64,000 nucleotides of DNA from positions 14,036,501-14,100,500 of the forward strand of contig NC_079882.1 of the NCBI RefSeq assembly GCF_029227915.1. The letters are read 5' to 3'. Shown one piece after another: positions 1 to 13,900 of the stretch. Each line of letters opens with the position of its first letter. Positions within the stretch are counted from its first letter, which is position 1. The notes beneath the pieces are model-generated. The model made no database searches. It saw only the letters and a list, made by a program, of their open reading frames with translations, and was not told the DNA's origin. The position numbers and the translations under genes were made by a program. This stretch comes from Hydractinia symbiolongicarpus (Eukaryota; Cnidaria; Hydrozoa; Anthoathecata; Hydractiniidae).

Positions 1-92
1 GCTGCAGAAATCATAACGAAGTTTGCCAGAAGTTCAAGAATCAACTTATTAAGGACCTAGAAGGGTGGTACGAAACTGGTCTTTTATGGAAG

Positions 93-1404
93 ATGGACAG
101 GCTACCAGAGACCAACAAACAAGGAAGTTTGGGAGGACTCGACAATCTTTTAAGCAAACTCAAGAAGTCCGTGTTGTTGAAGGAGTACAACGTTAAGCAA
201 CTCAGCGAAGGTATCATAGAAAAGGTCACTTGCGAAGCAGTAAGTGGAAAGGAATTTTATCTTCCTCATCGACCGGTGGTTTGAGAACAGGCCGAGACTA
301 CCAAGGTGAGAATTGTATATGACACCTCTGCTAGACCCAATGATGGCAGCCCATCCCTTAATGATAACCTTGAGACTGGCCCGCCATTGCAGAATCTGCT
401 GTGGAACACCATCGTGAGGAACAGGTTCAAATCAGTCAGTCTATGTGGAGACATAAAACAAGCCTTCTTGCAAATAAGAATCAAAAAGGAAGATAGAGAC
501 TGACTTAGATTTCATTGGGCGCTTGATCAGGAGAAACGTATAAACGTTGAGATTCACACGAGCTATATTTGGTATGGGACAATCACCTTTTCTTCTTAAC
601 GGAACGATAGATATCCACTTTGATCAGATGAAAAGGCTTCACAATGACCTTAAGGAAATTATCGAAGAAATAGAAGACGACCTTTATGTGGACGACCTCA
701 TATCTGGAGGTTTTAATGTAAAAGAAACTACAAAACTGAAAGAGATCGCCAAGTCTACCTTTGCTGAGGCCGGTTTTGTGCTGCATAAATGGCAGTCGAA
801 TAAAAGAGAACTAGAAGATGATGAAGCAATTGCCTCGTGTGCAGAACAGAGCTGTGCTAAAAAAACCCTTGGTGTTAAAGAAAACGAATCCAAGATTCTT
901 GGCTTAGCTTGGAACAAGAAGGATAACACCCTTGCTGTCAATATACAAGATTTCAACGTTGAAGAAACAAAGAGAGGCATATTGAAATATTTGGCGTCAA
1001 TCTTCGACCCACTTGGATTTGCCTCGCCTGTTTTATTGGTTGGCAAACTCATTTACCGAGAAGTCTGCGAACAGAAGTTCAACTGGGATCAACCCTTGTC
1101 ACAAGAATTATCTCGAAGATGGAAGCGCTGGATCGATTCACTTCCTGCGAACGTTGAGCTGCCGAGAACGCTTGCTAAATTCGAGCAACCTATCAACAAA
1201 ATTGATCTACACGTGTTTGGTGACGCAAGCTTCGATGGAGTATCAGCAGCTCTGTATACAGCAGTTTATCAAGATATAGGAGTAACACAAGGTTTGATCA
1301 CATCAAAAAGTCGTCTAGCCAAAAATAAATGTACCATGCCACGTTTAGAACTCATTGCATATCACATGGCAGCTAATCTTATGGAAAATGCTCGCTCTGC
1401 TTAG
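93..1404 (+). pseudogene. BEL/Pao pol fragment: reverse transcriptase and start of RNase H
   Basis: The RT region shows YLPHRPVV before the fingers, then IVYDTSARPNDG, SLNDNLETGPPLQ and GDIKQAFLQI, and the catalytic YVDD box inside the 547-1404 reading frame (DDLYVDDLISGG). RNase H begins with the FGDAS motif (HVFGDASFDGVSAALY) and includes MPRLELIAYHMAANL. TGA stops interrupt at 282-284 and 501-503, and a frame change lies before 547. The frame ends in TAG at 1402-1404 exactly where the remaining RNase H and the integrase core should follow, so a deletion junction is likely there. The family assignment is firm; the copy is inactive. Confidence 0.88.
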
Positions 1405-2043
1405 ATTATGAGCAGTGAACGACTAAACGATTATCTTGCAAGAGAAGATATTACATGGCAGTTCAATCTAAGACGTGCTCTTTGGTGGGGTGGGCAGTTT
1501 GAGCGTTTGGTTGGCCTTGTTAAGCAAGCGATGTACAAGGCTATTGGAAGAACTTCTTTATCATTTAGTGATAAACTAATCCTCAAAGGATGTATTACTT
1601 AATGTTGAACAAACTCTCAACAACAGGCCCTTATCATACGTCACAGATGATATTCAACAAGAAATTCTTACGCCCAACAGCTTGATATTTGGACAAATCA
1701 ATCAAGTTCCAACTGAAGAAGATAAGCATGATGTCGAGAAAGGAGGTCTGCGGAAGAGGTTTAAATTTATTCAAAGATGTAAGAAAGCTACATGGCAGAG
1801 ATGGTCTCAAGAGTATGTGAGATCACTTCGAGAAAGACATAACTTGAAGCACGAGCTGAAGAGAGCAGAACCGAAACCTGGAGATGTCGTGATGATCAAG
1901 GGAGACAGAAAAAACAGAGGGAAATGGACAATTGGTGTCGTAACGAATACCTTCGTTGGCAGAGACGGGATTACAAGAGGGTTAGAACTACGAACGAGCA
2001 AGAACACCTTAGAAAGATCGGTTCAACATCTCTATCCCTTAGA

Positions 2044-4213
2044 CAGGGTGGCCACAGAATTTGGTAAAAGAAATTCCATGACTTTTCCATGACTTTTCCA
2101 TGACCAAAACCGTTAAGAAAAATTAAACCCCTAAATTAATAAATTATCAAACAAACCATAAATTTCATTATTTAGAAAACAACTTTGCTGAAAAAAGTAC
2201 AAGTACTTTTCTCTACATGATAAAAAACAACAAAATCGTGTCAAAATATAAAGAACATACAGAATATTCATATAAAATCAGAACTTTAGAAAAAAAATAT
2301 CCTAAAAAAATATCAACTAATATCCTATATAGAATCTGTGAGCATTGACGTTACTTTTCTTTCTGAAGATCCTTAGTTAGGTTCTCCACAGCTTTATCTA
2401 GTTCAGCTATGTTAGCTTTCTTTTCGGTGACCTTCCTTCTAAAAGCATTTGCTTTAACTAAAAAGTCCATTTTCTCAGCTTTGTAACAGAGTTTTTCAAT
2501 ATCCGTGTTCAGTGCATTGATGGATGAGATTAATCTTTTCTGATGGTTTTTAACATTGTTGATTTCGTCTGTTATTGATTTTCTTTTGTTTGATTTCTTT
2601 TCTTCTTTGACTTTTCATTTTTGGTCTTCCAGATGTGTTCCGTATCTTTGTCTGGCAGCTTTACAACTTTTCAACAGACCATTACTCAATTGATACTCAT
2701 GCAAATCCACATTGGATGATTGTAGGTGGTCATATACAACTCTTTGGCTAACAATAGATTTCTCTTGAAGATTCTCAATACTAAATCCCCGTTCAACAGC
2801 AGATTGACTGTGTGATAATGTGAAGATCACTTTACAGATGGCCCATAACGCTTTTTGATCTTTGAAATACGGCCTTAGGAATTCATCCACTCTTGATTTG
2901 CTGAAATCAAATTGCACAAACTCTTCCTTAGTAGGTGCGTCGAGCGATGACAAGAATTTCTCAAGCTCTTCTTTTGCCGAATCTGCCACAGAAGGCAACA
3001 CATGATCAACCTGATGAAGCTTTTCAACCAGAGATATAAACTGACTTGTAGCTTTCTGTTGGTTCTGTACCATATTGACTGGTGATAATGAGGAGGAGCA
3101 TCGAACGATAAGATACTTCAAGGGACTTCTCTCTTGTAGCTTCAATATCAGATTAGTTAGAAAAGCCACACAATCTTTTCGGAACTAATGTTTTGCCCCA
3201 TCTGTTATCTCTTTTGACCTCCTCAACATCAATGTTAATAAGTTTATGAGGAGTATTCGCTTCAGTCATAACCTCCTTACGAATAAAAAGGTTCATGATT
3301 TTTCTAGTCATTCCCTCAAGCACATCACTCAAGAAAGGAACCATTGGATTATCTGATTGGAAAGTAATCAAGTAACATTTCAGGGTCGTTGCAATATTCG
3401 TGAAAAAGGTAAACTTTGCGACCATAGGTTTGTCCTTATAAGCAGCCAATAGAACATCATAGGATTTGCACTTTGGCCGTTTGCTTTTGCTGCGACTCTC
3501 CCAATACGACATAACTTTGACAACATTGTCCCACAATTGAATTGCTCTTGCTGCTACATCCTCGTCCTCAATCCATCTTGTGGCGCTAAATCTGTGAATT
3601 AAATAGGCAAATTTTCTGAACTGAAACGACGAAAACAAATACTGTTTTTAGACTTTTAAGGAACACTATTTCTATTAATAAATCCTCTAAAACCAGAGCT
3701 ATCTGTTGCATTCAGAACAACTATTCGAAACATGGTAAATAATCGATAAAACTTCCTGAATAGTACTAGTAATGAATACTTAAAACATTCTTTACTTTCT
3801 AAGAACAAATATATTCCTGTGCCATGCTACAAGCTAGAACTATGCTAGGACTTTCTTCCTTAGAAGAAACATTGATTGAAAACGATTTTACCACACAGAT
3901 TACATCAATATAAGTTATCATTGCTTGTAAACTAAGCAGTCACATGACATAATGTATAATAAAACAAATTTATAGTATAATAAAACCAAACACAACTATG
4001 TTATATTGCAACAAAGCTTGACAATGAAACTGTTCAAAAAATTGGATTTAAGTTTTCTTGAAATTTATGCTACAAAATATAAACTGCAAAAATATTTAGC
4101 CAGTCAAAAAGTTAGGTTGTCAAGGAAAAAAGGTCCATGACTTTTTCATGAAAATCCTGTTTTCCATGACTTTTCCATGATTTCCAGAAATTCCATGACT
4201 TGTGGCCACCCTG
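2044..4213. mobile_element. hAT-type DNA transposon nested in BEL/Pao pol
   Basis: The termini are CAGGGTGGCCACA at 2044 and its exact inverse TGTGGCCACCCTG ending at 4213. The six bases CTTAGA sit directly outside both ends (2038-2043 and 4214-4219); hAT usually makes 8 bp, so two bases may have drifted or the end definition is off. Both ends carry subterminal copies of a TTCCATGAC motif (2077-2103 and 4133-4200). Inside, on the minus strand, is a C-terminal hAT transposase. No N-terminal BED finger was found, so the copy looks internally reduced. Confidence 0.9.
2615..3638 (-). pseudogene. hAT-family transposase, C-terminal part, two overlapping reading frames
   Basis: The upstream frame (3153-3638) contains FSATRWIEDEDVAARAIQLW, a conserved core segment of this hAT branch. 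The downstream frame (2615-3169) ends with the hAT dimerisation region, including LWAICKVIFTLSHSQSAVER and GFS. The two frames overlap by about 16 bp, so the break between them is either a frameshift or a missed small intron. The N-terminal half, with the first catalytic acidic residue, is absent between 3638 and the right terminus at 4213. It lies wholly inside the hAT termini. Confidence 0.8.
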
Positions 4214-4594
4214 CTTAGAACTTTCATGCGACATCGCACCGAAAAACGGCAACGTAACGTCAACCTTGAATGTTGAAGCGAACGAATTTCGACCGAAACG
4301 AAATGCATCTGCTATAGCGAGGGTTCAGATTGAAAACCAAGCTGACTTCAAGATGAATCAGTAAATTAAAACGAGAAATTTATTTACTACAAAACAATGT
4401 TAGTTATGAGAACTTATTAGTAGAAATTTATATTTTGTGTTTATTATGATGAGACGGATTATTTGCAGAACCTTATTTCTAGGGAAACTATTAGTCCTTG
4501 TTAGTTTTGGCTAGTCGCCTGCTAGAGATTACAACAACGGCTATTATGTTCGTTTTGTTCATATTTGATGCAAGGTGTCATCAAATAGGGGGAT

Positions 4595-4814
4595 TGTGTC
4601 GCGAGTTATTCATTGATCACGTGATCAGCTGTGTGAGCTCGGCTGCTGTGCAGTTGTCACGAGCTAATGGTGACGTAAAGGGATCGAGGCCGCCTTCTAA
4701 CAGGAAGAAGTGATTTTACGTGCGATGTAAAAAGTGAGCTTTATTAAGTTGTTTACATATAATTGTTTACATTTGTGAGTAATTATTGTCGTGACTCGAC
4801 GCAAGATCCCGACA
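4595..4814 (+). repeat. Probable 3' LTR of the BEL/Pao element
   Basis: A purine-rich stretch (ATAGGGGGAT, about 4585-4594) is followed by TGTGTCG; the proposed end reads CCCGACA at 4808-4814. This gives TG...CA ends with short inverted termini about 220 bp apart, suitably placed downstream of the pol stop. There is no second LTR in the window to align with it, so the borders are provisional. Confidence 0.5.
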
Positions 4815-5323
4815 GCTTGCTAGCTAACCAATTAAGTAAAATACACATAACTAAACTGCTTGAATTTCAAGTAAACTAACCTAAATAAAATGATTGTATA
4901 TTTATACATGGATAACAAGAGGAACATAAAAGGAATAAAAACAAACTTGCCGCACATATTTGTTACGTAAAACGCCCAGCTTGCTCTACTCAGCAAGGTT
5001 TATAAAACTTTGGTTCATCAAGACAGATCTCATTAAATATTAGACTTAGAAAAACTGTGCATTTGAGGGTCACGTGACGAGGCCTCCTCCAGGGCCATGT
5101 TTAGCTCGCCGTCCTAATATAAAAAACAAACAGCCGGCGCTGGGAACAAGGTTTGGCATGCAGTATCAAAGCCATGCAGCATAGCAGTGGGCGGAATCCT
5201 ACCAGGACCGAATAGGGTAAAAAAATGACCCTTCCACAGAACCCACCAGTATTACTATATCTGAGAAATTATGACAAGACACAGAATCAAAAGGCGCATC
5301 TTGTTTTTTACTTTTATTTACTC
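4815..5323. other. Spacer between BEL/Pao element and the end of the large host gene
   Basis: No coding signal is seen. It contains the 3' untranslated and downstream region of the minus-strand host gene. Confidence 0.6.
5313..5318 (-). terminator. Poly(A) signal AATAAA of the large host gene
   Basis: AATAAA lies on the minus strand six bases after the TAA stop, making a very short 3' UTR likely. It is canonical by sequence only. Confidence 0.55.
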
Positions 5324-7946
5324 TTACTTTGAATGGCATCTTGCAGAACTTGAGATAGCTTCTATTAAGCTGTTAGGCGAGCCAGCGGCTAAGATATCTT
5401 CTAACAACAAAGACATTCCGAGAATTTCACCGTGAACAACGTGCCTGAAAGTAAGGTAACTTAGAGTCTTATTATGGCATATCTGCATATCTTAAAGGAG
5501 TTACCTCCTAACGTACACAAACCTGTCGGTTGGTTTTAGATCAAACAACGGAAGTTGCATCTGGAAAGCGATGTCGTAAAAGCTATTATATAAACCAGTT
5601 GTGGAGCCGCATCTAACAAAACAAAAATCACACGCGTACTTGGCTACAACATCTAATTTTATTTACAATGAATAATTATTATTTTATACTATTTACCTAT
5701 TAATAAAACTCCTCCATGGTAAAAGCTGACGTGTTCTTTCTTCGTTTTCTTCGAGCGGTTCCGGGATATCTAATTTGAAACTACTGTACACACGCCTAAG
5801 GGGAAAAAAGTTTAACAAGAAAGTAAGAAAAAAAATTAAAAGGGGTTAAATCATATGTATGGATACCTTTTTGCATTGCTTAGAACCTCTAATGCCATCT
5901 CCATCCCGTTAACCACTTTCTAAAGAACAAAAGTGTCAGAGAAGAAGACTTAGTGGCCTATTTTTCAAATAATCGCGGTTATCCTCACAGAAAAACACTG
6001 TTCCTTTGTGGGTTGTTTTGGAGAAAATCAACGCCACTTAAGGCGGTCGTAAAAAGAAATCAATGAAGCACACCAAATTGTGACAAGGTTATCGAAAATA
6101 TCAAATATACATACTTGGTATGCAGTCTTATTGCCACTGGATAGGAAAGTCTCGCCAACAGAATGACTCATTGCAATGTGGAACTCCAGAAACATTACAT
6201 CCCGTTTACGCTCAAGGAAGAAAGCCACCTAAACATATCGGGAAGTGACAATCCCTTGTAGAGCAGTTATAAAGAAGTTAGTAAAAATAACAAACCTGCT
6301 CAGGGTCTAAAGATGAGTCCAGCTCGTTAATCTGTTTTTGAATCTCTCTTAATTCTGCGCCTGTAAAGATAACAGCGAGAAAAATTAAAGCTATCATCCC
6401 GAACGAAACGAGAATTTTAATGTGAAGTTATGTTAAAAGACTTCGATACAAACAAGCGCCACTTAAACGAGTAAAAATTATGTGATACCTATGCCTTCAG
6501 TTCCACCCCAATCAGCAGTAACGCCAGAAAAATCGAGTTTGTGGGACCCCATCCTTGCATGAGAACTACCCGACCTCGCATGCCCACATAAATACTGGCA
6601 GATGTCATGGAGAGAGGAAATTAATTTCTAAAAAACAATTCACACAGATGTCAATGGTTTGCTTTCCTAAATTTTCGTCCTTTACCTAGACCAAACAGCA
6701 CAAGATCCATACATTTACATCAAATACCACTGATTTTACCTTCTGCTTTAAAAAAACATGCTTTACTTTCTTCGACCTGACGGTATGCTGTGATTTGATT
6801 CCCATGACTTGGTACCCACACTCGCTGTAAGCAGTGGGAACTTTATGCAGTTCGATACTTACTAATATTAATGTCAGTCTTCTTTCGCATTCATCATCAT
6901 CGCATTCGGCGTAGATTTGAACGATCTAAAAAGAATATCTATGATTTGAGCACTAGTTCATGTAACTTGGGAAGTCGACATGTTGATTGCAATGTGAATT
7001 ATTTTACCTCAGTGTAGTGTGGAATGTACCATAAATTTAAAAGAAGTTTGCCATCCCTTGAAAGCATCGCCTGTGGTCTTTTCGCAAGTATGCTAAAAAA
7101 ATTATTTAATATTTTAATGAGCTGTGGACGAGGTCTGTCACGAAATGCACCTCAATGTAAGAAATTTAAGTTGTTCCCAAGGGAATTAAATCAATTTTGA
7201 TTTCTTTGATGAAGATAAGTAAACTTATGTCGTGTGCAGTATTTTACGTTCTTTTTAACAGAAATAATATCTCGTACAATGTTTCTCCTTCGACAAGTCG
7301 CCGAAAGAAACCAGCAAAATTAGCTTGCTTCCGCCAATTGAGCAATTGGCTAAAATCTCCTGACAAAAATTCTAACATTTAAGCAAATCGAAGCTCTTAC
7401 TCGGGATCAATTGAAATTTCATCCGAAACATTCTTCTCATCGTCTTCACAACCGAACATGAAGTGCGCATCTCTGGTGACAGGAAAATCTCCGAGCAAAA
7501 TTTCCAAGCTGTATATATATGAAAGGATTTGCGCACGCAATGCATGCTGGGCTATCCGACCTTGTAAGTTCACACAGAAAGCAGAAACAACATGTCTGAA
7601 ATAAAAATACAAGCCATCTAAATATCCTAGTTACTTGTACTAGCTTTCCTACAATGTTTCACTCTCTGAAAAGAAAAATGGGGGTAATAAGAATTTTAAA
7701 ACTTTTTGCTTTTTCTAGAAAACAAGTAAACGTCATCTTATAAAAAAGCAATAGGCAAACAATTCTAGAATTCCACATTACACAAAAAACACTAACTTTT
7801 TAACCCTCAGAATGTCTTCTGTCGTCTGTATTCCTTTCTTCTCCTTGATATGAATATATTCGATTAACATTTTGTCTCGAAAAAATGTTTTCTCTGCTTG
7901 CACCGAAACGAGAGCTTGCTTCAACTTTTCATGCACTCTTACTTTT
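5324..7946 (-). CDS. Exons 15-25 and stop codon of the large host gene
   Basis: Exon 15 begins at the second of two AG sites (7946), since the first would give an in-frame stop. It ends at a GTTAGT donor (7797), the only choice that keeps frame with exon 16. Later exons encode AHFMFGCEDDEKNVSDE, LLLNLWYIPHYTE, AECDDDECERRLTLIL, VTADWGGTEGIG, FHIAMSHSVGETFLSS and GLYNSFYDIAFQMQLP. The last exon (5324-5444) ends AISSSARCHSK and TAA. Introns here are short, about 60-400 bp. Confidence 0.92.
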
Positions 7947-10900
7947 CTATTTTGTACAGCTAAAAAACAATCGGTAAATACAAAAACGCCTACAATTGAG
8001 ATAATTTTACAATTTAACTTTAAAACGGAATAAAAGCTTTTACATTGATCACTGGTAGTTTGTTAATTTTTTTTAATGCGAAAGAATGGGTAATATTACA
8101 TTAAAGTCAATTTTTATTCAGCAATTTAGATATTTTGCCGTAAAAAAAGTCGATAAAAAGTTATGAAATTTTGACTAAATGACTATGATTTTAACAAGCC
8201 AAATTTTCCCGCCTTTTCTGCCCATTTTTCTTTTTTTATTGCATTAACGGGGAAGATAACCCAAAAAATTTTTTTTGGATATTTGATTCAGCTAGTTCAT
8301 AAAATTATGAAAAAAAATATAACTTAGTTTCTATATATTGTTTTTATCGTAAAATTCTGTTTTGCTTCAAAGAATTGTCCTTTTTACAGAACGCGTTTAA
8401 TACAGCTAGTCTGGGCCGAACAACAATAATAACTTGAATAAGCTCAAGACAAAAATTTAAAGATCGCGTATAGGCGAAAGGCATAGACTTAAGTATGCTC
8501 TTAATATGTTCTTAATTTTTAGCAAAATCAACGTGTACACAAATGCTTTATTAGACAGACAAAGATATTTTTCTCGTAAAATTTAATTTTGAAATCCCGG
8601 AACTAAACTTACAGCTTAGAGAAATTTTTGGAACTACTAGGTGTGTTGTTAAGACGGGTACTGTTGTTGTTGTTATAGTAAGTAAATGTACCTAACAAAG
8701 CGGACTGCTTGACAACATCTGCAAGAGATGGCTTTATCATGGTGTCGTAGGAGGCCTCTTCTTCATTTAGAAACGCATCCTGATTCTTTCGTCGCAAAAG
8801 ATTTAAACAACCATTAACTTGCTGAATTGTCGATGCAAGTAAGTTTTTTTCGCACACTTGGGTCATCAAGGCAAGAGCAAGCTTATCGAGATTACTTCCT
8901 TGCAAAATATTAACCAGACCTTCACGATTTCGAAAGCTGAATGCAGCTAAATGTTTTTCATCTAATTCTGCGATCGCTAAGGATAAGTGAGTTGGTATGA
9001 ACCTACAACGTAATATATATAAACAATCTAATTACCTTTCGTTAAAAAAACAAAATATCCTTTACTCCGATATATAGGACTTCTTATTATAAGGACAAGT
9101 AAGCCCAAAATCTTTAAAAATTAAGAATAATTGTCAGAATCATGCCAAGCCTTGTAACCAAGTTTAACAATCTTAAGACACATTTGGACACATCGTTAAT
9201 ACATATTACATTCATATTCAAATATTTTTTTAATTACCTGTCCATTCTGCTTTCATCTTCTAGCAGCTGCTTCAAAGTGAACGGTCTCTGGTTTACAACC
9301 GGTTTTACCTTCGCAAAGTCAAAAGAAACAGGTCGCAAATGCGCATTGCATTCATCAACGCCGACATTTTTAGCGTGCTGTTCATACACGTTCAATAAAA
9401 TACTGGTTTCGTTCAAAGCAGTCATTAATCGCTGTCGATAAGTTATGGCTTCAAGTAGGTTTGACCATATGGTGATCATTTTTTTGATTTCTTCCGTCCT
9501 CATAATGCGACTTCCTTAAACGTATTTAAAAAGTAAGTAGTTAAAAGACGTGTTATAAAAATCTAAAAGTGACAATACTTTACCAGTTTCCAGAAATACA
9601 TGGGAATTTGAAATGATAGCCAACGAGTTGTCTTCCAGTGTTTTTGCTGGACATTGATTTATCAATAGTTTCTCCTCATTTCCATCAATGTCAAAAAATA
9701 GCTTACCACGCATATTTTCGACAGTTGTCATGGTTTCGCCAACTTGACAAACGAGAATCGGATCTTCAACAAACACATCAGAAAAGAAGTCTCTGTTAAC
9801 TTGTTTGGAGTACATCAAGGATAAATTCTTCTTCTCGTTCCAGCATTTCTGTACCGTTCTGATTAATTTCAATTCTAGAAATACTTTCTTTGTTGTCGTG
9901 TCTGGTTGATGCGTATGAATAAGTTCTCGATATGCTTGACGTAATACATCTGGCAGAGACGAAATTATGGCCAAGGACGGGTGAAACTCAAGCATGAAAA
10001 TATTTTTTAATGCAGGACGGCTTGTATTGACAGAAATACTTTGTATTGGCACAACCTTCAACGGTAAACCGAACTTCTGTTGACCATCTCGATATAATTT
10101 CTGAATATATTGCCTTTGATCGACAATATGCTCGTCGATGATTGATTTAACCAAATCACAGTGAGATCGCAAAAGGAGGGTCTCGTATTGATAAGCTTTC
10201 ACAAAATATTTTTCATTAAAGTCAATACGTGGACGCTGTTTCATAATAGTCATCATGATCTAAAAAGAAATTTTTCACACATTACAGCAACATTTACGCA
10301 TCCTTAACCAGAAATAACTTACTTACGAAAGGGAATTTATGCGTCACTAACATTTTGCTTGGCAGTGAACTCGATCCACAGTCCTCAGAACTGTGTACAG
10401 CGAAAGATGATACCACTACGCGCGGCCTATGTTAGCAGCCCGTGCATATAACTTATCCCGATGTCGTGTAAATGTATAGGAGGTTTATCATGACACATCC
10501 GTGTCTCCATCCTCAACTAAGAAAAAATTTATTGCAGTTGCGAATTGCATATTAACAACTTCAAAAAATCATGACCTTAGTTATATCCTCGGTCTGAACC
10601 CGGGCAAAGTACAACTAGATTGTTACTGTGAACAGTGGAATAAATGATTGAAATTGAATACAATCTGCCTTTAAATTTTCCAAATTTTTCTTTAACACTA
10701 ATTTCTTATCAATGAATTCTTCAGTCTAGATAGATATCTCTTACTCATTAGCTCATTTAAGATTTATAAGTTTTTGATTTAGAGTTGAAATTACTTTACT
10801 TTTGCCAGACTTTTTCTTTCTTCCTTGCTTACGCAGTGATGATAAACTTCAAAATAACAATCCAGGAGATTTCTTTTCTTTTGACAAAATAATATTTCGC

Positions 10901-13900
10901 TCTCCCAGATATCCAACAATACACGAAATCTATCAACTTTTCTACTACTTTTCTTATTAAGATCGATGTCGTTTATACCAGATTTCTCTACCAGGGCGAA
11001 CCTTTTGATGAAATGAGAACACACCAGGAGCAGCTCTTGTTCCAAACACCTAAAAAAACCATATGATTATAAAATCACGGATATTTAAATATTTAAGGAG
11101 GTTATGAACACATTGTCAAAATAATTCCGTAAAAATTGAGGTTTCAAACGAAGCATTTCGTCATACATCAAAGAGAGATAAGAAAAACACACCGAACAAT
11201 GAATTGTTATATAAGGAAATAAAATTGGAAATTTGTTTAAAGTGCAGAAAGAAAAAAAATGTCAGTAGTTTTGATAAAAAAACTTGAGCATTTTAAGAGG
11301 CCCTGGATACTGCAATGCTTCAAATACAAATGACACACTTGTAAAAATGTTTCTTACTTATAATCCCTCAGTGCAGCATCATACATGACGTAATATCCCT
11401 TTTGATCTTGCACAAGTATGCGATCATCTTTAAATGTATAAAAATCATCGTGATTATTTAACCTTGTCATTTTTTCACCAGAATCCACAGCGTAATCGGC
11501 CGGTGAATTATGCATGTATTGATGTGATCCCAAACCTTTTGATTCTTCCGGTAAGAGAAACTTCTCTTCCTCAGAGTTTTCCCTCATTAATAAACCAACA
11601 TCATTTATCGTTAACGTTCTTTCCACAGAACGGAAATAATTCAACGTGTCCTTACACTAAATGAAAACACATAACATGATGACAAATAAACTACTACTAA
11701 ACTTATAATCAAGATTTTATAATCGTTAGAAAGTTGGCATACCATTTGTTGATATTCTTTAATTTGTAAGTGACGTAACATAAGCATGGAAAGGTATGCG
11801 CCATTACTAGTGATTGAATGTCTTTTGATGTCGTCGGTTTGCAAACCAAGCTTCAGAACAGATTCGTGGATATCAAATTCACTATGACCTGTCTTTATAA
11901 TTTTATCGTCAAAAATCTTAGTACCAAATTCTAGATCATAATTTAAAGCACCTTTTCTAAAAAAAAATCACTCAAGTCATAACAAGCAAACGAAAACACA
12001 AAACGTTAACACAAAACGAACAAATAAACAAAAAAAATAACAACAAAAACAACAAAAGAGACAAGGGTCTTACCCGCTCGTTTTACTACAAAATATATTG
12101 TTCCATATCTCTCCTGTAGCTTTATCATTGGCGTATGACGTTACAAAGGCAGGGTAAATTTTAAGGAAATCTTCCGTTCGTTTCATGTGTTCCCTGAGAA
12201 AGTAGATCACTTCCTGAGATGACTCTATGTGAAGAAATTGTGACTGAAGAGCAAGCATTTCGTCAATATGACTTTGTTCTTCCAATTTCGTAACAAATGA
12301 TAGTCGTGAGCCATCTATATCAGACTTTATTTGAATATAGGGTAACCAGTTGCTTTCTTTCCTGTAGATGATCGGCTCAACTCCTTTAACCTAGTCATAT
12401 GTGGCATAAATTACCCATAACAATATCCACGAAGCGTAAACACTCTTCACACAGATAACAAAGAATATTAACTTCTTAACTTCATCCTGACCAATATCAG
12501 CAGAGAAGCAAAGCAGTTTACTTAGAAGTCAAAAAATTGCATGCACGCTTCATACCGACAAACACAAAAAGTAAAAGGGAACATGACTTTAGCGACTGTA
12601 CACTTACAGTCAACTCTATAATTAACGGCCTATAAGTAACGGACAAAAATGTTATTGCACTGGCAAAACCAAAAACCCAGTCTAATCCTTATAGAGACTC
12701 TCTAAATAAGGGACAACAACTAGCGAACCACTTTTCGTCGCACAAAATGAAACCGAAAATTCTCTTTAATTAGCGGACAGAGCAGAAAATATAAAAGAGG
12801 TTTAACTTTAAATATTTCCTTTCATTTAACTTACGAAGCTTAAAAAGGTAGCTAACAAGTCTTTTTTAAGAAGCTCTTTTTGTTCTCACATTTTAAAGAA
12901 TTTCAGATTTAATTATGCTGCAGAAATTATGATGTCATATTTAAGTAATAGCAAATTTTGACATTTTCTGTCATCAGTTATTATATACCTGATAAGGATA
13001 AATAAATACATAAATTAAACAGATTATGTCGATTTGACATTATTTTTTTATTCCAGCTAGAAATCCGTTCTCTGTACTCGCAGAGAATGACGAAAAAGCG
13101 ATTGCATCAAAAATGTCTGCTAATTACAAAGTTGACTGTATACTCACGCTTGCTCCTTTATCTTGTTTCAACAATTCATATGTCTCAAATCTTTGCGATC
13201 GACTTTGCCTGTAGTGAATCTGTTTAAATTTTCGTAATGCTAAATTAAGCATGTCAATCTCATCAGACGAATCACGTATATCTACACATCGCTGAAATGT
13301 AAATGGCAATAAAAACAACATAATTTGGGCATTGTTGCTGCTAGAACAAAATAAACATACATACCATGTCAATACCAAACACGGAAAGTAGGCAATCTAA
13401 CAAGCTAGAGAAATCTTCTAATTTCATGCTTAATAATGGCAATCCAGGAGATGATGGTTTTTGAATAATTTTACTTTGAACCGTGTATTTCCACAGAGAG
13501 GATGCATGTTTTCGAAACGTAGGTTTAACACCATCCCCACTATTCCCTGGAGAGATGTGTAAACTTGAAAGAGAATTTTCAGAACGTTTGACTGAAATAC
13601 TTTTTAATTGTTTGATGTCTTCTTCTGTTTTAAAGTTTACAACTTTTAAGTGTGATTGTGGAATCCATTGGATCACCTAAATTAGAAGTTGCGTTTTACT
13701 TCTCATTATAGCCATTACATATAAATGTAACGGTTTTGAAGAAAACAGTAACAACCTATATTATTGGTAATACAGCTATACTGGTTATACCATTAAAATC
13801 ACCGGTAATACTGCTTAACTTGTATACTTTCATTACCGGTTAAAGTAATAACCAATATAATAACGGTAAATAACGGTAATATGGCTATTTTTGTTATTAT

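Larger units (their letters stand above)
1408..4364 (+). pseudogene. BEL/Pao integrase C-terminus and DUF5641-like tail, split by a hAT insertion
   Basis: After the deletion junction the frame resumes in the integrase end (ITWQFNLRRALWWGGQFERL). It then passes through a frame change near 1600 into LTPNSLIFGQ and the basic tail with KPGDVVMIKGDRKNRGKW and VQHLYPL. The coding run stops at 2043, where the hAT element begins, and resumes at 4214 with a few residues typical of Pao tails (LELSCD), ending at TAA 4362-4364. The clean resumption on the far side shows that the hAT landed in an existing pol gene. Confidence 0.85.
1..4814 (+). mobile_element. BEL/Pao LTR retrotransposon, 5'-truncated by window edge and decayed
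   Basis: Plus-strand pol fragments follow the Pao order: linker before RT, RT, RNase H, end of integrase, DUF5641-like tail, then a probable 3' LTR. The pol reading frame ends at 4362-4364. The copy carries in-frame stops near 282 and 501, frame changes, and a deletion at about 1405 that removes the rest of RNase H and most of integrase. A hAT element sits in the pol tail at 2044-4213. The gag and protease regions and the 5' LTR lie outside the window, so the element's own target duplication cannot be tested. It is non-functional as read. Confidence 0.85.

Noticed and set aside
7643-7673. 31-bp candidate micro-exon between exons 15 and 16
   Set aside because: Its length breaks the frame. Using the GTTAGT donor at 7796 joins exons 15 and 16 cleanly without it.
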